A stretch of 64,000 bases of DNA from Paenibacillus cellulosilyticus (GTDB lineage Bacteria > Bacillota > Bacilli > Paenibacillales > Paenibacillaceae), in contig NZ_QGTQ01000005.1 in assembly GCF_003182255.1 (NCBI RefSeq), positions 186,001 through 250,000 on the forward strand, in the 5' to 3' direction. The first letter of the stretch is position 1. Every line of letters begins with the position of its first letter. The translations under genes and the position numbers were made by a program. Positions 43,187-52,954 of the stretch are shown here, in pieces. The notes under the pieces were generated by a model. The model had not been told where the DNA came from. It did no database searches and worked only from the letters and a program-made list of their open reading frames with translations.

Positions 43187-44971
43187 TTAGACATACCATG
43201 CGGCTTGCAGGCGATATAACCGTTCATACTCGCCATGCGCCGTCATTAACTGCGCATGTGTGCCTTGTTCAACGAGCCGGCCATCCTTCAATACAAGGAT
43301 CGTATCGGCCAGCTTAGCAGCGCCTAGCCGATGTGTCACGAGGATAGCCGTCTGTCCTTCTGCTGCCCGCAGGAAATCGGCGAAAGCTTCCCGTTCTGCC
43401 TGCGGGTCGAGCGCAGACGTTGGTTCGTCGAAGACGAGGAAGCAGTCGCCGCGCATATAAGCGCGTGCCGCTGCGACCTTCTGCCATTGCCCGCCGGATA
43501 AGTCGAATCGTCCGAACGCGGTTCCGATTGTATCATCGAGCGATGTATGCCATTCACGCAGTCCAGCCTTGGCTAGGGCTTCAGTAATTGCAGCATCATC
43601 GGTCACTTTCATAACGTCGCCGATGGCGACGTTATCACGCAGCCGCATTTGGTACCGATTGAAATCCTGAAAGACGGCCGCTGTCCGGTATGTTGGATGA
43701 CCCGCTTGTACATTGCCCTCCTTAGTTAACCAGTGGACTTCGCCTGCATCGGGGCGATACAGTCCGAGCAGCAGCTTGACGAGCGTTGATTTGCCGGAAC
43801 CATTCTCGCCAACGATGGCGATCTTCGTGCCTCGCTCCATCTCGAAGCTGATGTCATCGAGCGCTGCAAGGCGATCGGTGGGCGAGACGTTGTAGCGAAA
43901 AGTTAGCTGCTCTGTCCGCAGACCAATCGGTCCAGAGGCTTGCTCGGGAATATTGCCACGCTGCTGCTGATTGTGGTTGTAGGTTGTACGGTCATCTGGA
44001 TGCTGGATATAGGCTTTGAAATTCTCGCAGTGAACGGCCATTTGCGACAGCGAACCAACCTGTTTCACGACACTCGGAATTGCTCCAGCAAGCAGAGTGA
44101 CGCATTGGAACAGCACGACATAATCACCTGCAGTGCTGATGTTTGTTGAGCTCGAAAGGATGATTAGTAGAATCGCTATACCGCTAATGAGTGAGAAGGA
44201 CAGCTCTGGCAGCAGCTTCTGTCTTTCGCTCCGGGCGACAGCCTGCTCATTCTGCTTGCCAGCATCTCGGCTGTAATCCAACCAGCGCTGCTGAAGAAGG
44301 GAGTGAAGACCGAAGATTCGAATTTCCTTCGCCGGAACCTCCGCGATGAGTAACTGATGGAGATGATCGGCGAGCCGAAGTGAAGTGGCTTGCTTCGTTT
44401 GTGTTCGTTCAAGACGTGAGCCGATTGCGGCGTAGAGCCAGCTTTGTCCGCAGCCAAGAAGCAGCAGTCCAACTGCCAATGGCCAGTAGCCCATCCAGCA
44501 GATCAATCCGGTCAGCAGGATCGCCTGCATGCTTTGGATGAGGAGGCTCATTCCTTCGAGACAGACGGCATCGGGTGCATAGAGTAGTGCACGCCGGCGT
44601 ACGTCCTGCACGGAAGGTGTCTCGACTGCGCGAAGCGGGAGGCTGGCGGTTTTCTCCACGATCAGGCGTTCCTTTAGCAGGGTGCCGATTTCATAAATAC
44701 GGGTATGCTTCAGCAGCGAAGAAGAACCGATGAATGCGGCTGCTGTCATAAGCAAGGCAAGTCCGGCGCAGGCGAGGAACAAGGACTCGCGATCACTCGT
44801 TGGCTGTCCCCATTGCTGAATCCGATCCATGACAAGCTTGATCAAATACAATCGGAGCGGCAGCATCAGCATGGTGACGGTGTCAAGTGAGGCTTTTTGC
44901 ATGACGGGGCGTCGGTCCTCTTGGCCGAGCATGGAGATGGCATGGTGAAATACACGATAAAGGTTACTCAG
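43187..44971 (-). CDS. ABC exporter half-transporter, subunit 1, apparently starting at CTG
   Basis: This ~594-residue exporter has a membrane domain and an ATPase with Walker A VGENGSGKS, Q-loop FQDFNRYQM, signature DLSGGQWQK and Walker B CFLVFDEPTSALDP. The first in-frame ATG (44932) has no ribosome binding site. Thirteen codons earlier a CTG at 44971-44969 lies 9 nt after a perfect AAAGGAGG, and the extra residues SNLYRVFHHAIS resemble the usual start of such exporters. No ATG, GTG or TTG is in frame there. CTG initiation is rare. The partner subunit follows at 43161. Confidence 0.8.
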   Translation of the reverse strand: MSNLYRVFHHAISMLGQEDRRPVMQKASLDTVTMLMLPLRLYLIKLVMDRIQQWGQPTSDRESLFLACAGLALLMTAAAFIGSSSLLKHTRIYEIGTLLKERLIVEKTASLPLRAVETPSVQDVRRRALLYAPDAVCLEGMSLLIQSMQAILLTGLICWMGYWPLAVGLLLLGCGQSWLYAAIGSRLERTQTKQATSLRLADHLHQLLIAEVPAKEIRIFGLHSLLQQRWLDYSRDAGKQNEQAVARSERQKLLPELSFSLISGIAILLIILSSSTNISTAGDYVVLFQCVTLLAGAIPSVVKQVGSLSQMAVHCENFKAYIQHPDDRTTYNHNQQQRGNIPEQASGPIGLRTEQLTFRYNVSPTDRLAALDDISFEMERGTKIAIVGENGSGKSTLVKLLLGLYRPDAGEVHWLTKEGNVQAGHPTYRTAAVFQDFNRYQMRLRDNVAIGDVMKVTDDAAITEALAKAGLREWHTSLDDTIGTAFGRFDLSGGQWQKVAAARAYMRGDCFLVFDEPTSALDPQAEREAFADFLRAAEGQTAILVTHRLGAAKLADTILVLKDGRLVEQGTHAQLMTAHGEYERLYRLQAAWYV

Positions 44972-45034
44972 TGGGGGAACCCTCCTTTAGATGTGTTTGC
45001 CTAAAGAAATGTATCCCAAAATAGAGAAAAAGTG

Positions 45035-45154
45035 TAGACTGATAATTTTCCGTAAGTTATACTACTATTATGAAAGGCGAGGACGCCTATGCTCTATTTG
45101 AATTCACCCTCAATTCCATATTTGAATGCACAGACACCATCGGGTGTCTTTTTT
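45035..45154 (+). ncRNA. Candidate short transcript, ~85 nt, of unknown role
   Basis: TAGACT-17-TATACT (45035-45063) is a good promoter. The terminator GACACC-ATCG-GGTGTC-TTTTTT lies at 45133-45154, so a transcript of ~85 nt from about 45070 is predicted. It includes AGGCGAGGACGCCT, a small hairpin. Two tiny frames (from 45070 and 45089) run past the terminator, so coding is unlikely. It is divergent from the ABC exporter and points at the end of the Gfo/Idh operon. Its terminator shares GTGTCTTTTTTG with the leader at 37743-37786. Confidence 0.45.
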
Positions 45155-45166
45155 GATGCATGAGAA

Positions 45167-45207
45167 AAGCCTCCAGCGTCCGCTAAAGAAGCGGGCGTTG
45201 GAGGCTT
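45167..45207 (-). terminator. Terminator of the Gfo/Idh operon
   Basis: A 17-base imperfect stem AAGCCTCCAGCGTCCGC/GCGGGCGTTGGAGGCTT with T-rich TTTTCTC on the minus-strand exit. Confidence 0.8.
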
Positions 45208-45264
45208 GTTCGTTATTTGGGGACTCCGCTCAGTGCATGTTATATAACAGATGACGAGTTAAGG

Positions 45265-46308
45265 TTATCGCCCCGCCATGAAGTCCGCAATGTTAATCTT
45301 CTGGCCGGTCCGCGCGCTTTCAAGCGCCGCGAGCACCATTGCCATGCTGTAGCGGTTGTCATGCCCGGAAGTGCCGGACGGACGTCCTTCGTTAAGCGAC
45401 TCGAACATCTCGTCGATGCAGCCGTCATGGAAGACGCTCTCCATCGACTGCTTTTCGGTCGTGACACGGACATACTCTCGAATGAATTTGCCGGATTGAT
45501 CGCCAGGCGCAACGACTTCTGCATACGGTGCGTCGACGCCGTTCCAGATTGCCGTTCCCGTCTCGCCCGTAATGCGCCAGTCTGCTTCCCATGAAGTCGG
45601 CTGACCTTCCGCGCACCAAGAACCACGATAGCAGAACACAGAGCCATCGGACATTTCGAAGATGCAGATAGCTGCAGCGTTGCCTGCATACCAAGAGCCA
45701 ACAGGGTTAAACTCTTGGCAATAGACGGACACGGGATCAGCACCGATGATGAAGCGTGCCTGGTCGAACGTATGAATCGACATGTCGAGCAGCAGCGGGC
45801 TGTCCATTGCATCCCGGAAGCCGCCGAAATGCGCGCCGATGAAGAAATCTGCACCGATGTAACCCGGCTTGCCGATTGTGCCATCGTTGATAAGCTTCTG
45901 CAGCGCGCGGATGCCTGGCTCATAGCGACGGTTCTGCATGACCGCATGCGAGCGTCCTGTCTGATCGGCGAGTGCGACGAGATCGTTGCACTGCTCCATC
46001 GTTTCCGCCATCGGCTTCTCGCCGAATACGTGACAGCCATTGAGCATCGCGGTGCGGCGAATCTCGTAGTGAGCCGCTGGAATCGTAATGTCGAGCACGA
46101 GATTCGCGTCCGTTGCTTCGATGGCCGTCTGCAGATCGGTGAACGTAGGGCAGGACAGCCCATATTTCTCCGCCATTGCTTGAGCCGATTCCTCACGCAC
46201 GTCGATGAGAGCGACGACGGATGCGTCTTTGCGCTGAAGCACATTTTTCATCCAGAGATTCGCAATGCCTCCGCAGCCGACGAGAGCAATTCGATAAGTA
46301 GTTGTCAT
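45265..46308 (-). CDS. Gfo/Idh/MocA family oxidoreductase
   Basis: This 347-residue NAD(P)-dependent sugar or inositol dehydrogenase-type enzyme has the Rossmann motif IALVGCGGIA, the family HVFGEKPMAETMEQ (EKP catalytic lysine) and LLLDMSIHTFDQARFIIG (catalytic His). It oxidises or reduces a sugar or cyclitol ring. It lies 24 bp after a TIM-barrel isomerase gene and probably works with it. The ATG at 46308 precedes TTTYRIALVG. The substrate is unknown. Confidence 0.92.
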   Translation of the reverse strand: MTTTYRIALVGCGGIANLWMKNVLQRKDASVVALIDVREESAQAMAEKYGLSCPTFTDLQTAIEATDANLVLDITIPAAHYEIRRTAMLNGCHVFGEKPMAETMEQCNDLVALADQTGRSHAVMQNRRYEPGIRALQKLINDGTIGKPGYIGADFFIGAHFGGFRDAMDSPLLLDMSIHTFDQARFIIGADPVSVYCQEFNPVGSWYAGNAAAICIFEMSDGSVFCYRGSWCAEGQPTSWEADWRITGETGTAIWNGVDAPYAEVVAPGDQSGKFIREYVRVTTEKQSMESVFHDGCIDEMFESLNEGRPSGTSGHDNRYSMAMVLAALESARTGQKINIADFMAGR

Positions 46309-46332
46309 CGCTTAGTACCCTCCGCGTTCGTC

Positions 46333-47220
46333 TTAGACCGGGTTCGGAATGATGCTTCCGCCGCGGCAGTTTTTAAGGTAGTTGAGTGCGTGTACCTGTC
46401 CTGTCATCTCCAGCTCGCCCCGGTATACCGGATCATGCCAGCCTTCGATGTCGATCGTGCCCTGATAGCCTGCTTGGCGCAAAATCGTAATGATGTCCGA
46501 CCAGTTCGTATCGCCGAAGCCTGGCGTACGGTGCCAGACAAACTCCTTCGGACCATGAATGCCGTACTCTTTCACAATATCCCAAGCAATCGTTGCATCT
46601 TTGCCGTGTACATGGAACACCTTCGACACCCATTTGCGCAGCTGCGGGATCGGATCGATCAAGCTGACCATCTGGTGGCACGGCTCCCATTGCAGGCCGA
46701 TGTTGTCCGATGGAATCGCGTTGAACATCATCTCCCACGCCGTCGGATTGTGCGCGATGTTCCAGTCGCCAGTCGCCCAAGTGCCGCCCATGTCGCAGTT
46801 CTCGAATGCGATCCGAACGCCCTTGTCCGCCGCACGGCGGCCCAGCTCACCGAATACTTCCGCGTATGCAGGAATCGATTCGTCAATCGGACGATCCGTC
46901 AGTCGGCCTGTGAACCCGGAGACGATGTCTGTGCCGAACAGATGCGCATGGTCGATCAGGCGCTCCCAGCTTGCAAGTGTATCTGCATTGTCGCCCGCGC
47001 CGGTCAGCGGATTGCCGAAGATGCCAAGCGTCGATATAACAAAATTGTGCTTATCCGCCAGCTCGCGAACACGAGCTGCTGTTTCCTTCAAATCAACCGA
47101 ACCCGTCGTCTGCCAGAAGGTGAGACTGAACGATTCGAAGCCATGACCTACGATTTGGGGAATGACGCGAACCGCGTCCCCACCGCCAACCAGCGTGCCG
47201 ATGCGCAGCAAGTTACTCAT
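46333..47220 (-). CDS. Sugar phosphate isomerase/epimerase family (xylose isomerase-like TIM barrel)
   Basis: This enzyme of about 295 residues has the AP_endonuclase_2/IolE fold. Metal ligands are suggested by IAFENCDMGG (Glu), LQWEPCHQMV (Asp/His region) and KVFHVHGKDATI (His), and GTIDIEGWHDPVY provides the last Glu. Such proteins act with Gfo/Idh dehydrogenases on inositol- or keto-sugar intermediates. The start ATG 47220 is preceded by TTGGAGTG. It is the first gene of a two-gene operon, divergent from an AraC regulator. Confidence 0.9.
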   Translation of the reverse strand: MSNLLRIGTLVGGGDAVRVIPQIVGHGFESFSLTFWQTTGSVDLKETAARVRELADKHNFVISTLGIFGNPLTGAGDNADTLASWERLIDHAHLFGTDIVSGFTGRLTDRPIDESIPAYAEVFGELGRRAADKGVRIAFENCDMGGTWATGDWNIAHNPTAWEMMFNAIPSDNIGLQWEPCHQMVSLIDPIPQLRKWVSKVFHVHGKDATIAWDIVKEYGIHGPKEFVWHRTPGFGDTNWSDIITILRQAGYQGTIDIEGWHDPVYRGELEMTGQVHALNYLKNCRGGSIIPNPV

Positions 47221-47344
47221 CTTGTGTATCACTCCAATATTGGCTTATAGTAGAACTGAACAACTTCATAATAGCGCTATCATTTGTTGAATTCTCTATA
47301 TAATCTTGGGGAATAGTAGTCGGATCTTGTGGGGGGTGGAACGC

Positions 47345-48235
47345 ATGACGTATCCGCAGGCACTATGGGAAAACACGCGGCTCGCGCACAAAACCTATCC
47401 ATATATGCTGTTCGATAACCGCTGTTCGGACGCGCGAATGGATCAAAATATATTGTTTCTACACTGGCATGAGCACTTCGAAATTATTATCATGCGGCAG
47501 GGGAGCACCGTGTTTCATATTGATAGCCGTCCCTATGAGATGGAGCCTGGTGACGTGCTGTTCGTACCAGCAGGGGGTCTGCATGTCGGCTATAGCCGAT
47601 GCAACGGGGATATTCGATTCATCTCGATTGTGTTCAACGGGGCATTGTTCAACGATTGGTCGCATGATGCGATACATGCCGAGCTCGTGGCACCCTATGT
47701 GGAGGGCAAGCTGCAGCTGCCGGTGCAGCCAGACAAGCTGAACGCGGATTGTGCCGCTCACTACGTGCTGCTCGAGCAGATGGTGATGGAGTTCGAAGCG
47801 AAGCAACCGGGTTATCCGCTTGTCATCAAGTCGCATCTGCATATGCTGTTCACGCAGCTGGCGCGCATATTGCTGCCGCATCAGGCGGAAGGAAGAGTAG
47901 GCAGCGAATCGCAGCACAGCCTGAACCGTGAGCGGTTCAAGCCGCTGCTTCGCCAAGTGGAGGAACGGTATGCCGAGCGATGGACGATTGAGCAGGCGGC
48001 GAAGTTCGTGAGCCTCAACCCGTATCATTTCTGCAAAATGTTCAAGAAACTGACCGGCCGCACCTTTGTCGAATACGTCAATCTGTGCCGAATGAACGAA
48101 GCGGAGCGTTTGCTGCGCGATACGACCGACACCGTCACCGAGATTGCCGGCCAAGTCGGCTGCGACAATCCGAACTATTTCACCAAGCTGTACAAGCAGT
48201 ATAAAGGGGTAACGCCTTCGCAGGTCAGAAGGTAG
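47345..48235 (+). CDS. AraC family transcriptional regulator
   Basis: This 296-residue regulator has an N-terminal cupin (LHWHEHFEIIIMRQGSTVFHID, in parts; MEPGDVLFVPAGGLHVG) that would bind a sugar, and a C-terminal double HTH (WTIEQAAKFVSLNPYHFCKMFKKLTG in parts, VTEIAGQVGCDNPNYFTKLYKQ). It is divergent from the TIM-barrel/Gfo-Idh operon with 124 bp between starts, so it is the probable regulator. The ATG at 47345 follows GGGGGGTGG. Confidence 0.9.
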   Translation: MTYPQALWENTRLAHKTYPYMLFDNRCSDARMDQNILFLHWHEHFEIIIMRQGSTVFHIDSRPYEMEPGDVLFVPAGGLHVGYSRCNGDIRFISIVFNGALFNDWSHDAIHAELVAPYVEGKLQLPVQPDKLNADCAAHYVLLEQMVMEFEAKQPGYPLVIKSHLHMLFTQLARILLPHQAEGRVGSESQHSLNRERFKPLLRQVEERYAERWTIEQAAKFVSLNPYHFCKMFKKLTGRTFVEYVNLCRMNEAERLLRDTTDTVTEIAGQVGCDNPNYFTKLYKQYKGVTPSQVRR

Positions 48236-48527
48236 GGATCACTACGTGGATGGGAGTTAGGTAAATAGCAAATGTAAGGGGTTGCAAGGCTCTTCGACAC
48301 AAGGCGTATGGAGGTTGTAACGCAGCACATATATTAATGAAGAAACACACGTCGAAAATAGTAGATATAAACAAATAAAAACGCCCTTAAGCCCCGGAGG
48401 CTCAAGAACGTTCTTCGCTGTCCTTAGTATATCACGGGCGGATGGACTAGCCAACCACATTGAGACAGAAACATACCTAAAAGGACGGTTTGTGTCTAGA
48501 TTTGTTCACAAATAGCAGCATATAAAC
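48236..48527. other. Intergenic region between convergent genes
   Basis: Nothing coding is convincing here. A weak hairpin (CTTAAGCC/GGCTCAAG near 48388-48408) could end the AraC transcript. The gap is AT-rich in parts. Confidence 0.4.
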
Positions 48528-48553
48528 AAAGACCGCGCATAAGCGCGGTCTTT
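48528..48553. terminator. Terminator of the glutamate dehydrogenase gene
   Basis: The perfect 11-bp stem AAAGACCGCGC/GCGCGGTCTTT with a 4-nt loop lies 21 bp past the stop codon. Confidence 0.85.
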
Positions 48554-48574
48554 GCATGTATAAAGGTAGTAATC

Positions 48575-49951
<1,377 letters not shown>

Positions 49952-50093
49952 CTACACTCCCTTTACTCAGTAACTGCGAGGAATGCTCCTCCAGCTCTTT
50001 TATAGTTTTTCACCTATCGTTTACACTTTTTTCTCGTGATAATTTCAAAGTTTAAAACATAAGACTCCTGGTTCGCCAATTAAAAAAACCTTT

Positions 50094-50127
50094 CACCCCT
50101 GATTAATTTGCTCTATTTGCAGGGGGT
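50094..50127. terminator. Hairpin with T-runs on both sides, in the gdhA upstream region
   Basis: CACCCCTG/CAGGGGGT flank an 17-18-nt loop. TTTTTCTCTC follows on the plus strand and GGTTTTTTT on the minus strand. It could end ddh read-through or act as an attenuator for gdhA, whose start is 146 bp further on. Confidence 0.5.
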
Positions 50128-50192
50128 TTTTCTCTCTCTTCTATTATATAGTACAAATAAAATGTATATGAGTACAAAAAATTGCCAAAAAA

Positions 50193-50220
50193 AACCCCCG
50201 TTCGCATAGCGACGGGGGTT
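50193..50220 (-). terminator. Terminator of the diaminopimelate dehydrogenase gene
   Basis: Stem AACCCCCGTTCGC/GCGACGGGGGTT (one bulge) with TTTTTTTTGG on the minus-strand exit. Confidence 0.88.
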
Positions 50221-50244
50221 TACGAGGCGTTAAAAATTTTTAAC

Positions 50245-51222
50245 TTACAGCAATTCGCGGCGAAGTTCTTCGCCCGATTTTGGCGACAGGTAAGCGAATG
50301 GAATGTCGAATACCGTTTTCGCGCCTTTTTGACCATCGCGGCTGAGGCGGATTGCAGCACGTGCGTAAGCAACGAGCACGCTTGCAGTAAATTCAGGATT
50401 GCTCTCGAGCTTCAGACCGAACTCGATGATTTGTTTCGTGTTCTCGCCCGTGATGCCGCTGCGGATAACGAAGCCGCCGTGCGGCATGCCTTGGTGTTTC
50501 TCTTTGAGCTCTTCTTCGGAGATGAACGTTACCGTCGTGTCGTAGTCGGAGAAGTAGTTCGGCATCGAAACGATCGTTTGACGGATCACTTCTTGGTCGG
50601 CGCCTTCTTCAGCAACGACGAAGCACTCGCGGAGGTGTTTCTCGCGCGTCGTGAACTCAGGCGTTTCACCGGAACGAATGCGGTCGATTACGGATTCAAC
50701 TGGAACCGTGTATTGCACGCCGCCTTTCACGCCTGGTACACGGCGGATTGCGTCGGAGTGGCCTTGGCTTACGCCTTTGCCCCAGAACGTGTAGTCTTTG
50801 CCTTCTGGAAGAATCGATTCAGCAAGCAGGCGGTTCAGCGAGAACAGGCCTGGATCCCAGCCAGTGGAAATAACAGAGAGGTTGCCGCCTTGCGTTGCCG
50901 CAGCGTTAACCGTGTTGAAGAACTCGGGGATTTTCGCGTGTGTATCGAAGCTGTCAACCGTATTGAACATGCTTGCGATAACCGGCGTTTGCTCTGGCAG
51001 GTCCGTTGCGGAACCGCCGCACAGAATCATAACGTCGATTTTGCCTTTGTACTGCTCAGCTGCCGAGATGTGCTCGAACTTAGCGCTGTGCGAAGCGAAA
51101 TCCTCTGGTTGTCTGCGTGTGAAGATTGCAACAAGCTCCATGTCTGGGTTTTGTGCAATTGCTTTTTCGACACCTTTACCGAGGTTACCGTAACCAACGA
51201 TGCCGATTTGAATCTTACTCAT
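50245..51222 (-). CDS. ddh: meso-Diaminopimelate D-dehydrogenase
   Basis: This 325-residue NADPH enzyme makes meso-DAP from tetrahydrodipicolinate in one step, feeding peptidoglycan and lysine. It shows IGIVGYGNLGKGVE at the N-terminus, VAIFTRR, VISTGWDPGLFSLNRLL, the GKGVSQGHSDAIRRVPGV region around the active site, and a C-terminal HGGFVIRSGIT. The start ATG 51222 has GGGAGG 9 nt upstream; the longer frame is unsupported. Its presence suggests a DAP-type wall, fitting a Paenibacillus-like host. Confidence 0.93.
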   Translation of the reverse strand: MSKIQIGIVGYGNLGKGVEKAIAQNPDMELVAIFTRRQPEDFASHSAKFEHISAAEQYKGKIDVMILCGGSATDLPEQTPVIASMFNTVDSFDTHAKIPEFFNTVNAAATQGGNLSVISTGWDPGLFSLNRLLAESILPEGKDYTFWGKGVSQGHSDAIRRVPGVKGGVQYTVPVESVIDRIRSGETPEFTTREKHLRECFVVAEEGADQEVIRQTIVSMPNYFSDYDTTVTFISEEELKEKHQGMPHGGFVIRSGITGENTKQIIEFGLKLESNPEFTASVLVAYARAAIRLSRDGQKGAKTVFDIPFAYLSPKSGEELRRELL

Positions 51223-51605
51223 TTGGTTTTTCCTCCCTGAATTCGAATAAAACGCATAGGTTCTAGTATATAGAGATGTCAAGAAAAAAGTAAACCGACA
51301 AAGTTGTCAAGGACACGTTTTGTAGAAAAAATTAATTTACTAAGCGCTCTCGGTAGTATGTGTTGTTCATAGTGTACATATGCAAAAAATAGTATGGCAG
51401 AAACGCTTTCCGAAATAGCCGAAATCCACGTAGATACTTGAATTATATAAGAAACTATACGAGATAGTATAGGTTGCATTTCTATCATTTTATAAAATGG
51501 AAAAGAGCTTGGATTTTAAGCTTTTTTAAATATTCGGATGCTACAATGAAAGGGGATACATACCAGTTCTGATAGTAATTAATGCCCATTAGGGGGTTGA
51601 TCGCG
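51223..51605. other. Intergenic region between divergent genes, AT-rich
   Basis: No gene or clear structure is visible. It must hold the promoters of ddh and of the cytochrome/molybdopterin gene, but I cannot assign them with confidence. Confidence 0.4.
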
Positions 51606-52856
51606 TTGGTGAAGCTGCTGGATCGGCTTCGTAAAGGTTACGGTCGGAAGCTTGTTATGCTGCATGCATGGAACGGATGGATTGTCGTCGCGTTGGCAGT
51701 AACCGGACTTATTCTACTCGGAGGATTCTGGCGTGAGATTCTAGGCGAAGGGCGAGTATGGATCAAAGAGATTCACATCGTCGTTGGCATTGGCTCACTG
51801 GTGCCGGTTCTTTATTACCTGCTGCTCGCCGGGAAGCACTGGAAGCAGCTGCGTGACAAGCCGTGGCAGCGGTTCAATGTGCTGTTCGTGCTTGCACTAT
51901 TAGTCGGTTGGCTCGCCTCTGGCGTACTGCTGTGGCAGTTCCGAGCGGTCGGGCCGCGTTGGTCGAATCCCGCGCTAACCGTGCATGATTTGCTCACATG
52001 GATTGGACTGCCGTATATCATCTATCACTCGATTACACGAACACAATGGTTGAAGGAACCGAACCGTCGGACCGTATCGTCAGGGCGAAGACCCGCGCAG
52101 GAGGAGTTGCATCCGGCGTCGATGCCTCAGCCGTTCTATACGCGCCGTTCGTTCATTCGAGGTTCGATTGCGGCTGGACTGGCTGTGTTAATAGGACCCT
52201 CTTTTTTAAAATGGATCGGCAAATCGCTCGGCGGCTCGATTGGCGGCAACTCCATGGAACAGCTGCTGGAGAGCGATTCGAACGATCTCGTGCCTGCGCC
52301 GCTGCCGCTTGCGGCATCGAGTCCGCCAATAGGCGGCGGCTCATCCGGACATTTCCGCGTCTACACGGTGACGCCGATTCCGAGCTTTGACAATAACAAC
52401 TGGTCGTTTACGGTTGACGGACTGGTAGAGAAGAAGCTGCAGTTCACATGGGAGCAGTTCGTGAAGCTGAAGCGCAAGGTTCAAGTGAGCGACTTTCACT
52501 GTGTGACCGGCTGGTCGGTCTATCACAATACGTGGGAAGGCATTCCGCTGCGTACGCTTTTGGCCGAGGCGGGAGTTAAGTCAGAGGCTCAGTATATTAA
52601 ATTTTACTCCGGTGACGGGGTTTATACCGACGCTTTGTCGCTCGAACAAGTGAAGGTGCAAATGTCCGATGTCATGGTAGCGGTTATGCATGATGGCAAG
52701 CCCATTCCAAGCGATCTTGGCGGTCCGGTTCGACTGATCGTACCTCAAATGTATGCTTATAAATCGGTGAAATGGCTAGTCCGAATCGAGCTGATTGCTG
52801 ATAGCCACGTGGGTTATTGGGAACAACGTGGTTATAGCAACGATGCTTGGGTGTAG
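51606..52856 (+). CDS. Four-helix cytochrome b-like domain fused to a molybdopterin oxidoreductase domain, with internal Tat motif
   Basis: This is a 416-residue fusion. Residues ~22-145 form four membrane helices with His20, His57, His78, His127 and His141, candidates for heme b ligands. Residues 179-202 read TRRSFIRG plus a hydrophobic stretch, a twin-arginine-type signal placed inside the protein. Residues ~250-416 are a sulfite oxidase-type molybdopterin domain with the Mo ligand Cys299 in SDFHCVTGWSV. The topology fits: an even number of helices leaves the RR cytoplasmic. The start TTG 51606 (or GTG 51609) has AGGGGG 9 nt upstream; the ATG at 51582 has no site. It probably passes electrons between quinone and an external substrate. 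Confidence 0.82.
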   Translation: MVKLLDRLRKGYGRKLVMLHAWNGWIVVALAVTGLILLGGFWREILGEGRVWIKEIHIVVGIGSLVPVLYYLLLAGKHWKQLRDKPWQRFNVLFVLALLVGWLASGVLLWQFRAVGPRWSNPALTVHDLLTWIGLPYIIYHSITRTQWLKEPNRRTVSSGRRPAQEELHPASMPQPFYTRRSFIRGSIAAGLAVLIGPSFLKWIGKSLGGSIGGNSMEQLLESDSNDLVPAPLPLAASSPPIGGGSSGHFRVYTVTPIPSFDNNNWSFTVDGLVEKKLQFTWEQFVKLKRKVQVSDFHCVTGWSVYHNTWEGIPLRTLLAEAGVKSEAQYIKFYSGDGVYTDALSLEQVKVQMSDVMVAVMHDGKPIPSDLGGPVRLIVPQMYAYKSVKWLVRIELIADSHVGYWEQRGYSNDAWV

Positions 52857-52954
52857 GGATAGACGGACAACTTTCTCCAAAAACGCGGTTGTATAATTAT
52901 TCATATTGTTGTATAAATAATTAACCGATTGCGATTTGGGGAGGTTTGTTTGGA

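Noticed and set aside
45070-45164. Possible 24-29-residue peptides next to the ABC exporter (a tempting exported peptide)
   Set aside because: Both frames run through the intrinsic terminator at 45133-45154, and only one has even a weak ribosome site, so a noncoding transcript is more likely.
45240-46244. Long minus-strand open frame overlapping the Gfo/Idh gene
   Set aside because: It is the out-of-frame shadow of a clear Gfo/Idh oxidoreductase, with Arg/Ser-rich low-complexity translation.
45715-47250. 511-residue plus-strand open frame
   Set aside because: Antisense to two well-supported sugar-metabolism genes.
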